NCBI GenBank assembly: GCA_946479285.1
Contig: CAMLFH010000003.1
Location: forward strand, 186,001 to 250,000
Length of the DNA: 64,000 nucleotides
Reading direction: 5' to 3'
From: an uncultured Flavobacteriales bacterium
GTDB lineage: Bacteria; Bacteroidota; Bacteroidia; Flavobacteriales; Crocinitomicaceae
Each line of letters starts with the position of its first letter. Positions within the stretch are counted from its first letter, which is position 1. The position numbers were made by a program, and so were the translations under genes. Positions 17,610 through 25,602 of this stretch are shown piece by piece. The notes beneath the pieces are model-generated. The model ran no database searches. It saw only the letters and a list, made by a program, of their open reading frames with translations, and was not told the DNA's origin.

Positions 17610-18620
17610 GTGAAAGACAAATCAATACTAATTACTGGCGGAACAGGTTCCCTTGGAAAGGCACTTACCAAACATATTTTAAGCAATCATCCTGAAATAG
17701 CACGACTGGTTATCTTTTCCCGGGATGAGCAGAAACAGTTTGAAATGGAACAGGAATTCCCGCAAAGGACTTATCCCCAGATTCGCTATTTTATTGGCGA
17801 TATTCGCGATTTAGAACGTCTAGAAAGAGCTTTTTCAGGAATTGATTATGTTATTCACGCAGCAGCTATGAAACACGTCCACATTGCGGAATACAATCCG
17901 GATGAATGCGTGAAAACAAATGTCGGAGGAGCGGACAATGTGATCAAAGCAGCTCTTAAAACAAATGTGGAACATGTTGTTGCACTTTCTACAGACAAAG
18001 CTTGTGCACCGATCAATTTATACGGAGCTACCAAATTGACTTCCGATAAATTATTCGTTGCTGCAAATAATATCAAAGGAAAAAGAAACGTGAAATTTTC
18101 TGTGGTCCGTTACGGAAACGTAATGGGTTCAAACGGATCAGTGATTCCTTTTTTCCTGAAGAAAAAACGCAACGACGGTGTTTTACCGATTACGGTAGAA
18201 TCCATGACACGTTTCAATATTTCCCTGCAAGGTGGTGTGGACATGGTTATGCATGCCCTTGAAACCGCCTGGGGAGGAGAAATTTTCGTTCCTAAGATTC
18301 CATCCTACCGCATTTTAGATGTTGCAGAAGCAATTGGTCCGGAATGTGAAAAACCGGTTATCGGAATTCGTCCCGGAGAAAAAATCCACGAAGAAATGAT
18401 TACTTCATCCGATTCTTTTTTCACTTACGATCTGGGGAAATACTACACTATTTTGCCTCAAACACCTAATTGGAAAATGGACCAGTTTGTGGACCATTTT
18501 AAAGCAGTGAAAGTTTCAGAAGGTTTTTCGTACTCGTCTGATAAAAATTCTGATTGGGAAACGGTTGAAAGCCTCAGAACACTCATTAAAGAACACGTTG
18601 ATCCTGCTTTTGAAGTATGA
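17610..18620 (+). CDS. pseB: UDP-N-acetylglucosamine 4,6-dehydratase (inverting), PseB
   Basis: 336 residues from a GTG start, the normal PseB length. It is an extended SDR with the NAD loop GGTGSLG (10-16), STDKACAP (127-134), and the catalytic YGATK (138-142). PseB proteins use TDK in place of the usual SxxxY arrangement, and MKHVHIAEYNP (about 87-97) is also characteristic. It converts UDP-GlcNAc to the 4-keto-6-deoxy-L-altro sugar, the first step of pseudaminic acid synthesis. It overlaps the aminotransferase by 4 nt, opening an eight-gene operon. FlaA1-type dehydratases of other pathways are close relatives. Confidence 0.93.
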   Translation: MKDKSILITGGTGSLGKALTKHILSNHPEIARLVIFSRDEQKQFEMEQEFPQRTYPQIRYFIGDIRDLERLERAFSGIDYVIHAAAMKHVHIAEYNPDECVKTNVGGADNVIKAALKTNVEHVVALSTDKACAPINLYGATKLTSDKLFVAANNIKGKRNVKFSVVRYGNVMGSNGSVIPFFLKKKRNDGVLPITVESMTRFNISLQGGVDMVMHALETAWGGEIFVPKIPSYRILDVAEAIGPECEKPVIGIRPGEKIHEEMITSSDSFFTYDLGKYYTILPQTPNWKMDQFVDHFKAVKVSEGFSYSSDKNSDWETVESLRTLIKEHVDPAFEV

Positions 18621-19813
18621 ACAGTATTATTCCGTACGGACGACAGGAGATAACTCCGGAAGATATTCAAACGGTTATTGAAACCCTGCAATCTGATTTT
18701 CTGACCCAGGGACCCAAAATTGCTGAATTTGAAAATGCATTTGCCCAATACGTTGGTTCAACCTATGCAGTTGCGGTAAGCAATGGAACCGCAGCGCTCC
18801 ATTTAGCCGTAATGGCCTTGGGAATCCGGGAGGATGAATACGTGATTTGCACTCCCATTACCTTTGCAGCTTCCATTAATTGTGTGAAATATTGCGGCGG
18901 ACAGATCTTGTTTGCAGATATTGATCCCGAAACGTATTTGATGGACCTGAAATCCGTTGAAGCATTGATCAAAAACAATCCGGACAAGAAAATCCGCGGG
19001 ATTATTCCTGTTGACTTTGCCGGCCGCGTTCCTCAATTGGATGCTTTCAAAAAACTGGCAGATAAACACAACTTATGGATCATTGAGGATGCCTGTCATT
19101 CTCCGGGTGGGTCTTTTCAGGACGAAACCGGAAAAGAGCAGCCTGCAGGAAATGGACTATTTGCTGATTTGAGCGTTTTTTCCTTTCATCCGGTAAAACA
19201 CATTGCCACCGGGGAGGGCGGAATGATCACCACCAATAATTCGGAGCTTTATCAGCAATTACTGACTTTGCGCACGCACGGAATCACGCGGAACACAGAT
19301 CTGTATGAAAACTCCATCGAATTTGCAGTTGGCAACGGTGTTTCAAACGGAGAATACCCGCTTTGGTACATGGAAATGCAGGAATTGGGTTACAATTACC
19401 GGATTACTGACTTCCAGGCTGCATTGGGAATTTCACAATTGAGCCGGGCGGAACAAAACCTGGTTAAAAGACGTGCAATTGCACAAAAATATACCGATTC
19501 GCTCAATTCTCTGGATGATGTCATTCATTCTTCAGGTGTTGTTGAGGGACATGCTTACCATCTTTTCATTTTGGAGGTAAACGATCGAAAAGGTTTGTAT
19601 GACTATTTGAGATCACAGCATATTTTTGCCCAAATTCACTACATTCCTGTTCACCTCATGCCTTATTACAAAAAGCAGGGATGGAAAGAAGGAGATTTTC
19701 CGAATGCAGAAAAATATTATTCCAGATGTATCAGCATTCCGATGTTCCCAAGTATGACCGAAGAAGAAATAGAACGTGTTATTTCTACCATTCAAGCATA
19801 TTATTCCAGTTAG
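18617..19813 (+). CDS. pseC: UDP-4-amino-4,6-dideoxy-N-acetyl-beta-L-altrosamine transaminase, PseC
   Basis: 398 residues, a DegT/DnrJ/EryC1 PLP aminotransferase. The PLP lysine is Lys194 in FSFHPVKHIATGEGG. Upstream lie the phosphate-binding SNGTAALHLA (55-64) and EDACHSPGG (157-165), where Asp158 would contact the pyridine nitrogen. Position directly after pseB with an ATGA overlap, together with the motif set, fits PseC, which aminates C4 using glutamate. Length is typical. Confidence 0.92.
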   Translation: MNSIIPYGRQEITPEDIQTVIETLQSDFLTQGPKIAEFENAFAQYVGSTYAVAVSNGTAALHLAVMALGIREDEYVICTPITFAASINCVKYCGGQILFADIDPETYLMDLKSVEALIKNNPDKKIRGIIPVDFAGRVPQLDAFKKLADKHNLWIIEDACHSPGGSFQDETGKEQPAGNGLFADLSVFSFHPVKHIATGEGGMITTNNSELYQQLLTLRTHGITRNTDLYENSIEFAVGNGVSNGEYPLWYMEMQELGYNYRITDFQAALGISQLSRAEQNLVKRRAIAQKYTDSLNSLDDVIHSSGVVEGHAYHLFILEVNDRKGLYDYLRSQHIFAQIHYIPVHLMPYYKKQGWKEGDFPNAEKYYSRCISIPMFPSMTEEEIERVISTIQAYYSS

Positions 19814-19817
19814 CACA

Positions 19818-20504
19818 GTGGCACGAATAGCAATTATACCGGCTCGAGGAGGAAGCAAACGAATTCCCCGAAAAAACATCAAGGATTTTCTTGGAAGACC
19901 CATCATTGCTTATTCCATCGAATTAGCTCTGAAAAGCTCCCTTTTTGACCAGGTTATGGTTTCAACAGACGATGCTGAAATTGCTGCTGTTGCAAAAAAA
20001 TACGGTGCTGATGTCCCGTTTTTAAGAAGTGATAAAAACAGTGATGATTTTGCAGGAACATTTGAAGTCATTGAGGAAGTTATCCTGGACTATGCAAAAA
20101 AAGGAATTGATTTTGAAGAAGCCTGCTGTATTTACCCATGCACTCCGATGCTTCAGGTGAAGGATTTGGCTGCCGCACACCAAAAATTGGTTCAGGGTTC
20201 TTTTTCTTCTGTCTATCCTGTTGTTCCATACTCCCCTCCTATTCAAAGAGCTTTAATGATCTCGGAAGAAAAACTGCGCTATCTGAATCCGGAACACCGG
20301 TTTACACGCTCGCAGGATTTGGAAAAATCGTATTTTGATCCCGGGCAATTCTATTGGATGAAAACGAATGAAGTGATTCAGCAAAAGGGAATTTTCACAG
20401 ATAATACCGGCTACATCTTACTCGACGAACTTTTTGTCCAGGATATCGACAATGAAACCGATTGGAAATTAGCAGAATTAAAATACAAACTTCTTAATTC
20501 TTAA
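19818..20504 (+). CDS. pseF: CMP-nonulosonate cytidylyltransferase, PseF
   Basis: 228 residues from a GTG start at 19818, chosen because AIIPARGGSKRIPRKN, the CTP-binding signature, then lies at the very N-terminus. The longer frame overlaps pseC. VSTDDAEIA, CIYPCTP and the downstream DPGQFYWM are typical of PseF/NeuA enzymes. It joins CTP and the nine-carbon acid to give CMP-sugar. The FTRSQDL and PGQFYW segments favour PseF over NeuA, but this is judged by eye. Confidence 0.9.
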   Translation: MARIAIIPARGGSKRIPRKNIKDFLGRPIIAYSIELALKSSLFDQVMVSTDDAEIAAVAKKYGADVPFLRSDKNSDDFAGTFEVIEEVILDYAKKGIDFEEACCIYPCTPMLQVKDLAAAHQKLVQGSFSSVYPVVPYSPPIQRALMISEEKLRYLNPEHRFTRSQDLEKSYFDPGQFYWMKTNEVIQQKGIFTDNTGYILLDELFVQDIDNETDWKLAELKYKLLNS

Positions 20505-20508
20505 TTGA

Positions 20509-21405
20509 ATGGATTCACCTGAAAATATCCGGTTTGTGGAAAACAAATATGGTTACCTGGAAATTGCAGAAAAACCAAGTCCCGAAGAGTTGCAGAATTA
20601 TTACGCTGACATCTATTTTCAAACAAGCCAGGGTGCTTACGAAGCTACCTACTCGGAACAGGAACTAACTTTCTTTCAAAACTCCAACCATTTGAAAGCG
20701 GAAATTATCGCTGACTTTTTCAAAGATCAACCAAAATCGGAGCGGAGGTTATTGGATGTCGGTTGCGGCGAAGGTTTTACAATGGACTACTTTTTCAAAA
20801 AAGGTTGGGAGGTGATCGGAATCGACTATTCCCAGGATGGTGTGGCTCGTCAGAACCCGGAAATGAAGCCTTTTGTACTGCAGGGAGATATTTACCTGCA
20901 AATCCAGGAGTTGATTGAGAAAAAGGAACAATACGATGTCATTTCTATTCTCAATGTATTGGAACATGTAATTGATCCTGTTCTGACTTTGAAAGAATTA
21001 CAGAAATTACTTTCCCCAGGAGGTTTATTGATTATCCTGGTACCGAACGATTTTTCTATACTCCAAAAATCACTTTTAGCGGATCAGAAAATTTCCCGGC
21101 AATTCTGGATCAAAACCCCGGACCATTTAAATTACTTCTCGAAAGATTCATTGATTGCCCTTTGTGAAGATCAGCAATTCAAATTTCACAAATGCCTGTC
21201 TGATTTTCCGATCGATTATTTCCTGGCAAATCCGGACAGCAATTACATTGAAGACGGAAGCAAAGGCAAAAATTGTCACCAGGCACGTATGTGGCTCGAT
21301 AACCTGCACTGCTCCATTTCAATCCCGAAAACCATTGAACTCTATGAAGCATTTGCAAATTTAGGATCCGGAAGACAAGTTACAGCTTATTTTACCAAGT
21401 CATGA
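20509..21405 (+). CDS. class I SAM methyltransferase of the nonulosonate operon
   Basis: 298 residues. LLDVGCGEGFTMDYF (about 83-97) is SAM motif I, and VIGIDYSQDG is the acidic second strand. ISILNVLEHVIDP matches motif post-II of Methyltransf_11/12-type enzymes. The first ~75 residues form an extra N-terminal part (YADIYFQ) and the last ~80 are family-specific. It sits inside the operon between pseF and the acetyltransferase, so it probably methylates an oxygen or nitrogen of the nonulosonate or its precursor. Substrate not known. Confidence 0.85.
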   Translation: MDSPENIRFVENKYGYLEIAEKPSPEELQNYYADIYFQTSQGAYEATYSEQELTFFQNSNHLKAEIIADFFKDQPKSERRLLDVGCGEGFTMDYFFKKGWEVIGIDYSQDGVARQNPEMKPFVLQGDIYLQIQELIEKKEQYDVISILNVLEHVIDPVLTLKELQKLLSPGGLLIILVPNDFSILQKSLLADQKISRQFWIKTPDHLNYFSKDSLIALCEDQQFKFHKCLSDFPIDYFLANPDSNYIEDGSKGKNCHQARMWLDNLHCSISIPKTIELYEAFANLGSGRQVTAYFTKS

Positions 21406-21974
21406 ATTATTCAAGATACTTGAACCAGGAGGTTTATTCGCTAAACGACTTCCAGGTAACTCCAATGAGAGAAAGCGATATTTTACGCATCAAAGAATGG
21501 AGAAATGCACAAATGGATGTGCTCCGCCAGGCTAAATTGATCAGTAATGAAGAGCAGGTAAATTATTACAAAAATGTGGTTGTTCCGAGTTTTGAAAAAG
21601 AATATCCGAATATCATGCTTTTTAGTTTTTTGCAGGCCGGTAAATGCATTGGTTACGGCGGACTAACGAATATTCACTGGCCGGACAAACGTGCGGAACT
21701 TTCATTTCTTGTCGATCCGGATCATGCAGCCGATCTGTCGGTTTACGAGCAGGATTTCAGTCACTTCATCGAACTCATGAAGGAAATTGCTTTCAAAGCA
21801 TTGGGGTTTAATCGGATCTTTACAGAGACTTACGATATACGCGATCATCATATAGGGATTTTAGAATCCTGCGGCTTCGTATTGGAAGGCAGAATGCGCT
21901 CTCACGTATGTATTAATGGTATCTTTGTAGATTCTCTGATTCATGGAATAGTAAAAAAAGATTATGGACTTTAA
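21402..21974 (+). CDS. GNAT N-acetyltransferase, PseH-like
   Basis: 190 residues with the GNAT layout: FQVTPMRESDILRIKEWRN at the N-terminus, CIGYGGLTNIHW as the central strand, and FTETYDIRDHHIGILESCGFVLEGRMRSH near the C-terminus, the usual RimJ/RimL-like acetyl-CoA region. In pseudaminic acid synthesis PseH acetylates C4-NH2 of the UDP-sugar after PseC, and the position in this operon fits. It overlaps both neighbours (4 nt upstream, 11 nt downstream), so translation is probably coupled. The acyl donor need not be acetyl-CoA. Confidence 0.8.
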   Translation: MNYSRYLNQEVYSLNDFQVTPMRESDILRIKEWRNAQMDVLRQAKLISNEEQVNYYKNVVVPSFEKEYPNIMLFSFLQAGKCIGYGGLTNIHWPDKRAELSFLVDPDHAADLSVYEQDFSHFIELMKEIAFKALGFNRIFTETYDIRDHHIGILESCGFVLEGRMRSHVCINGIFVDSLIHGIVKKDYGL

Positions 21975-23862
21975 AGGAAAACGGATTTTTATCAGCGGTG
22001 GTGCCGGCGTAATTGGAACAGAAATGGTACAACTACTTCATCAGCAGGGAGCTCATATTATGGTGGGCGATCTAAAGCCCATTCCTACCGATTTTCCGTC
22101 AACAATTATTTACCGCCAGGGCGATTTAAATTCCATCACTCAAGCCGAATTAGATCATTTCAACCCGGAATATTTTATTCACCTTGCAGCCACATTCGAG
22201 CGTTCTGCCGAAACATACGAACACTGGGAAGAAAACTTCCATCACAATATTTTGTTGAGCCATCATTTGATGACATTGATGCGGAATGTTCCCGGATTAA
22301 AACGGGTAGTTAATGCATCCAGCTATTTGATTTACGACAAGACACATTACCAGTTTAAAGAAGCTCAGGAAAAAGCAGTAAAACTGACGGAGTCACATAC
22401 CATTAATCCGAGGAACCTGACCGGGCTGGCAAAACTGGCTCATGAAATTGAACTGGATTTTCTGGCCATTTTCAAGTCAGATCAATTTACCAGTATTTCT
22501 GCACGTATTTATCGTGGCTATGGTAAAAACTCACGCGATATTATTTCCCGCTGGGTGAGAGATTTGTTGAATAACCAGAAAATTACCGTCTACAATCCGG
22601 AGGGTTTTTTTGATTATATCTATGCCGGAGACACTGCAAAAGGATTACTTAAACTGGCGCTCTGTGATCAAACGGGAATTGTAAACCTGGGAACGGGAAG
22701 ATCCAGGCAAGTTGGAGACGTCATTCAAATTCTCCAGGTGCATTTCCCGCAAATGCAGGCTGAACATATTCGGAAAACGGATGAGCTAATTGAAGCCTCC
22801 GAAGCAGACACGACTTTATTGAAAAGTTATATCAACTGGACACCGGAACGGGATTTGGAAAATACCATTCCTGAAATCATTGCATTCGAACAGCAAAGAT
22901 CTGTAGAAAAAGAAGTCATTTACGGCCATATTCTGGTTACAAGTGCTTCCCGCAAGATTGGTTTAATTCAGGCAGTTAAAAAAGCTTCGAATAAAATCCA
23001 CCCTTCGATCAAAGTAATTGCAGCAGATGCCTCTGATACCTGTTTGGCAAAACATTTCTCAGATGATTTTTGGAAAATTCCGTTCATTAGTCAAATTGAT
23101 ATCAAGGAATTTATACAAAGCTGTAAAACAAAATCTATCCAATTGATTATCCCATCCCGCGATGGTGAATTGGCTTTTTTCTCCGAACACAAATCACAGT
23201 TCAAAGAAGCAGGAATTCATGTGATGGTCTCTGATAAAGAATCCATTGAAAAATGCGTCGACAAACTGTCGTTTTATACCAATAACAAAAACATTCCAAC
23301 CATTATTCCCGCATTTGAAGACATTGCTTCAGCGAATGGAACAGCCTTCGTTGTAAAGGAGCGTTTTGGTGCCGGATCAGATTCAATCGGTATCAATTTA
23401 AACGCAGCTGATGCTTTGGCCCATTCCAAACAATTGCAGCATCCGATATTCCAGCCTTTTATTGAAGGTTCGGAATTAAGTATTGATGCATATATTGATA
23501 CTTCCCGGAAAGTAAAAGGATTGGTTATGCGAAAAAGAGAGCTGGTTGTTAACGGTGAATCTCAGATTACTACTACTATTCAGGACAATCAATTGGAAAG
23601 CGCATTCTATGCCGTCATTGACAGCTTGAAATTGAGCGGACATATCATTTTACAAGCCATTATCGATTCAAAAGGAGAAATTCACATCATCGAATGCAAT
23701 CCACGGTTCGGTGGAGCTTCCACTCTTTCAATCAAAGCCGGATTGGACAGTTTTTACTGGGCTTATCTTGAAAGTTCGAATATTTCCATTGAATCTTATC
23801 CGTTTATTCCAACCAAAGAACCGATTACCCAGGTTCGCTATCCGGCAGATCTGTATTTATGA
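21964..23862 (+). CDS. fusion protein: SDR epimerase/dehydratase domain plus ATP-grasp ligase domain
   Basis: 632 residues. Residues 1-~305 are an extended SDR: NAD loop GGAGVIG (12-18), NASSYLIYD with the catalytic Ser region (118-125), but the YxxxK dyad reads TGLAK (153-157), so the catalytic Tyr is Thr. A linker is followed by ~318-632, an ATP-grasp domain of the PylC/carbamoyl-phosphate-synthase type with GHILVTSASRKIG, VVKERFGAGSDSIGI (nucleotide-binding lysine region) and ECNPRFGGAS (from Glu577, metal and ATP binding). ATP-grasp enzymes ligate a carboxylate to an amine. In this operon the domain could add an amino-acid or other acyl group to the nonulosonate. It overlaps the GNAT gene and the HAD gene. 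Substrate unproven. Confidence 0.8.
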   Translation: MDFKGKRIFISGGAGVIGTEMVQLLHQQGAHIMVGDLKPIPTDFPSTIIYRQGDLNSITQAELDHFNPEYFIHLAATFERSAETYEHWEENFHHNILLSHHLMTLMRNVPGLKRVVNASSYLIYDKTHYQFKEAQEKAVKLTESHTINPRNLTGLAKLAHEIELDFLAIFKSDQFTSISARIYRGYGKNSRDIISRWVRDLLNNQKITVYNPEGFFDYIYAGDTAKGLLKLALCDQTGIVNLGTGRSRQVGDVIQILQVHFPQMQAEHIRKTDELIEASEADTTLLKSYINWTPERDLENTIPEIIAFEQQRSVEKEVIYGHILVTSASRKIGLIQAVKKASNKIHPSIKVIAADASDTCLAKHFSDDFWKIPFISQIDIKEFIQSCKTKSIQLIIPSRDGELAFFSEHKSQFKEAGIHVMVSDKESIEKCVDKLSFYTNNKNIPTIIPAFEDIASANGTAFVVKERFGAGSDSIGINLNAADALAHSKQLQHPIFQPFIEGSELSIDAYIDTSRKVKGLVMRKRELVVNGESQITTTIQDNQLESAFYAVIDSLKLSGHIILQAIIDSKGEIHIIECNPRFGGASTLSIKAGLDSFYWAYLESSNISIESYPFIPTKEPITQVRYPADLYL

Positions 23863-24533
23863 TCATTGTAACAGACTTAGACGATACACTTTATCCGGAG
23901 ATCGAATTTGTTCACAGCGGATTCCGTGCTGTTTGCAAGTACCTGAATAGTACATTTCAAATTGATCCCGAAGAAGGATATGAGATCATGCTCCGGGAAT
24001 TGAAAACAACTGGTCGTGGAAAGGTCTTTGATGCCGTATTGGTACAACATGGCATAAACACCATTTCAAACCGCAAAAAATGCCTTTCGGTATATCGGTC
24101 TCATCAACCGGAACTAAAGCTTTATCCGGAAGCAGAACGTTTCCTGAAGCGCTTCTCAAACTATAGAAAGTACGTGATCACTGATGGAAACATACGTGTT
24201 CAGCGCAACAAGCTGCGTGCATTGAAGCTGCAGGAACATTTTGTTAAAACTATCCCGACATACCAATATGGTATTCAGTACTCCAAACCATCCGTTTTTT
24301 GCTTTGAAAAGATCCTGCAATGGGAAGGCGGAAAATTACCCGGACAATTGGTTTATATTGGAGACAATCCTAAAAAGGATTTCGTTTCGCTCAATAAGAT
24401 CGGGGCTAAGACCATTCGGGTATTAACCGGTGAATTTCAATCCCTGCAAGCCGCTCCGGGATACGATGCACAATATACCGTGAATACTTTGGATGAAATT
24501 ACAGAAGAATTTATTAAAAAAATTGCCTTATGA
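23859..24533 (+). CDS. HAD-superfamily hydrolase of the nonulosonate operon
   Basis: 224 residues. Motif I is TDLDDTLYPE with nucleophile Asp6 and acid Asp8. ITDG (motif II), SKPSVF with the motif III Lys, and IGDNPKKDF (motif IV) follow. A cap between motifs I and II makes it a C1-type phosphatase. It overlaps its neighbours by 4 nt on each side. It may dephosphorylate a pathway intermediate such as a nonulosonate 9-phosphate or a product of the ATP-grasp step. It does not resemble PseG, whose GT-B hydrolase fold is not found nearby. Confidence 0.85.
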   Translation: MIIVTDLDDTLYPEIEFVHSGFRAVCKYLNSTFQIDPEEGYEIMLRELKTTGRGKVFDAVLVQHGINTISNRKKCLSVYRSHQPELKLYPEAERFLKRFSNYRKYVITDGNIRVQRNKLRALKLQEHFVKTIPTYQYGIQYSKPSVFCFEKILQWEGGKLPGQLVYIGDNPKKDFVSLNKIGAKTIRVLTGEFQSLQAAPGYDAQYTVNTLDEITEEFIKKIAL

Positions 24534-25567
24534 AGATTGCAAATTTTGAAATAGCAAACGATAAACCTTGTTTTATCATTGCGGAACTTTCTGCTAATCA
24601 CAACGGAAGCATTGAAACAGCCATTGAAACAATCCGGGCTGCAAAACGTGCCGGAGCAGATGCTATCAAATTTCAAACATATACTGCTGATACAATCACA
24701 TTGAATAGCAGAAAGGAAGATTTTTTAATCCAGGGAACCATTTGGGAAGGAAAATACCTTCACGATTTGTACCAGGAAGCCTACACTCCCTGGGAGTGGC
24801 ATCAGCAATTGTTTGATACAGCAAAGGAAGAAGGGTTGATCTGTTTCTCTTCCCCTTTTGATCACACTGCAGTAGATTTCCTGGAAAATTTAAATGTTCC
24901 GGCATACAAAATTGCCTCTTTTGAAATAACAGATATTCCTTTAATAGAATACACAGCATCTAAAGGAAAACCAATCATTATCTCCACAGGTATCGCAACT
25001 TATGAAGACGCGCAATTAGCTGTGGAAGCATGCAGAAGAGTTGGAAACGATCAAATCATCCTGTTAAAATGTACTTCCAGTTATCCGGCACCTATTGAAG
25101 AAGCAAACATGGTGATGATTCCTTATCTGGCAAAGGAGTTTGGCGTTATATCCGGCTTATCAGACCACACCATGGGATCAATTGTGCCATTAGTTTCAAT
25201 TTCCCTGGGAGCAAAAGTTATTGAAAAACATTTTATCATTGATCGCTCGATCGGTGGTCCTGATGCAAGTTTCTCCATGAATGAAGCAGAATTCAGCGAA
25301 ATGGTAAAAGCGGTTCGTGAGGCCGAAAAAGCACTGGGAACGGTAACTTTTGAACTAAGCGAAAAACAACTGGTAAGCAGAGCTCACAGCCGGTCATTAT
25401 ATATTTCAAAAGATCTTCAAAAAGGAGAAATGGTTACTCCTGAACATATTCGGTCTGTAAGGCCCGGATTTAGTTTACATCCAAAATACTATTCCGAAAT
25501 AATCGGAAAACGGTCCTTAAAAGATTTCACCTTAGGTGACCGCATAAAAAAAGAGGACTTCGAATAA
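24530..25567 (+). CDS. pseI: pseudaminic acid synthase, PseI
   Basis: 345 residues, the normal length. The NeuB barrel has FIIAELSANHNGS (about 15-27), DAIKFQTYTADTIT (about 44-57), and STGIATYED. The metal-binding region includes SDHTMG (His and Asp) and IEKHFIIDRSIGGPDASFS, where GGPD-xxFS points to PseI rather than sialic acid NeuB. An antifreeze/SAF domain occupies the last ~60 residues (ARSLYISKDLQKGE onward). It condenses the 6-deoxy-diacetamido-hexose with PEP. Last gene of the operon, followed at once by a strong terminator. Confidence 0.93.
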   Translation: MKIANFEIANDKPCFIIAELSANHNGSIETAIETIRAAKRAGADAIKFQTYTADTITLNSRKEDFLIQGTIWEGKYLHDLYQEAYTPWEWHQQLFDTAKEEGLICFSSPFDHTAVDFLENLNVPAYKIASFEITDIPLIEYTASKGKPIIISTGIATYEDAQLAVEACRRVGNDQIILLKCTSSYPAPIEEANMVMIPYLAKEFGVISGLSDHTMGSIVPLVSISLGAKVIEKHFIIDRSIGGPDASFSMNEAEFSEMVKAVREAEKALGTVTFELSEKQLVSRAHSRSLYISKDLQKGEMVTPEHIRSVRPGFSLHPKYYSEIIGKRSLKDFTLGDRIKKEDFE

Positions 25568-25581
25568 AGTCCTCTTTTTTT
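25551..25581 (+). terminator. bidirectional Rho-independent terminator after pseI
   Basis: Arms AAGAGGACTT and AAGTCCTCTT (10 bp) with a 6-nt loop and seven T on the plus strand. It includes the pseI stop codon. An A-run on the other side lets it also end the convergent YfhO gene. Confidence 0.9.
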
Positions 25582-25602
25582 GATCTTATTTTGACTGACT
25601 GC

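Noticed and set aside
23859..24533. HAD hydrolase as the missing PseG
   Set aside because: PseG has a GT-B hydrolase fold; this protein has all four HAD motifs and is a phosphatase type.
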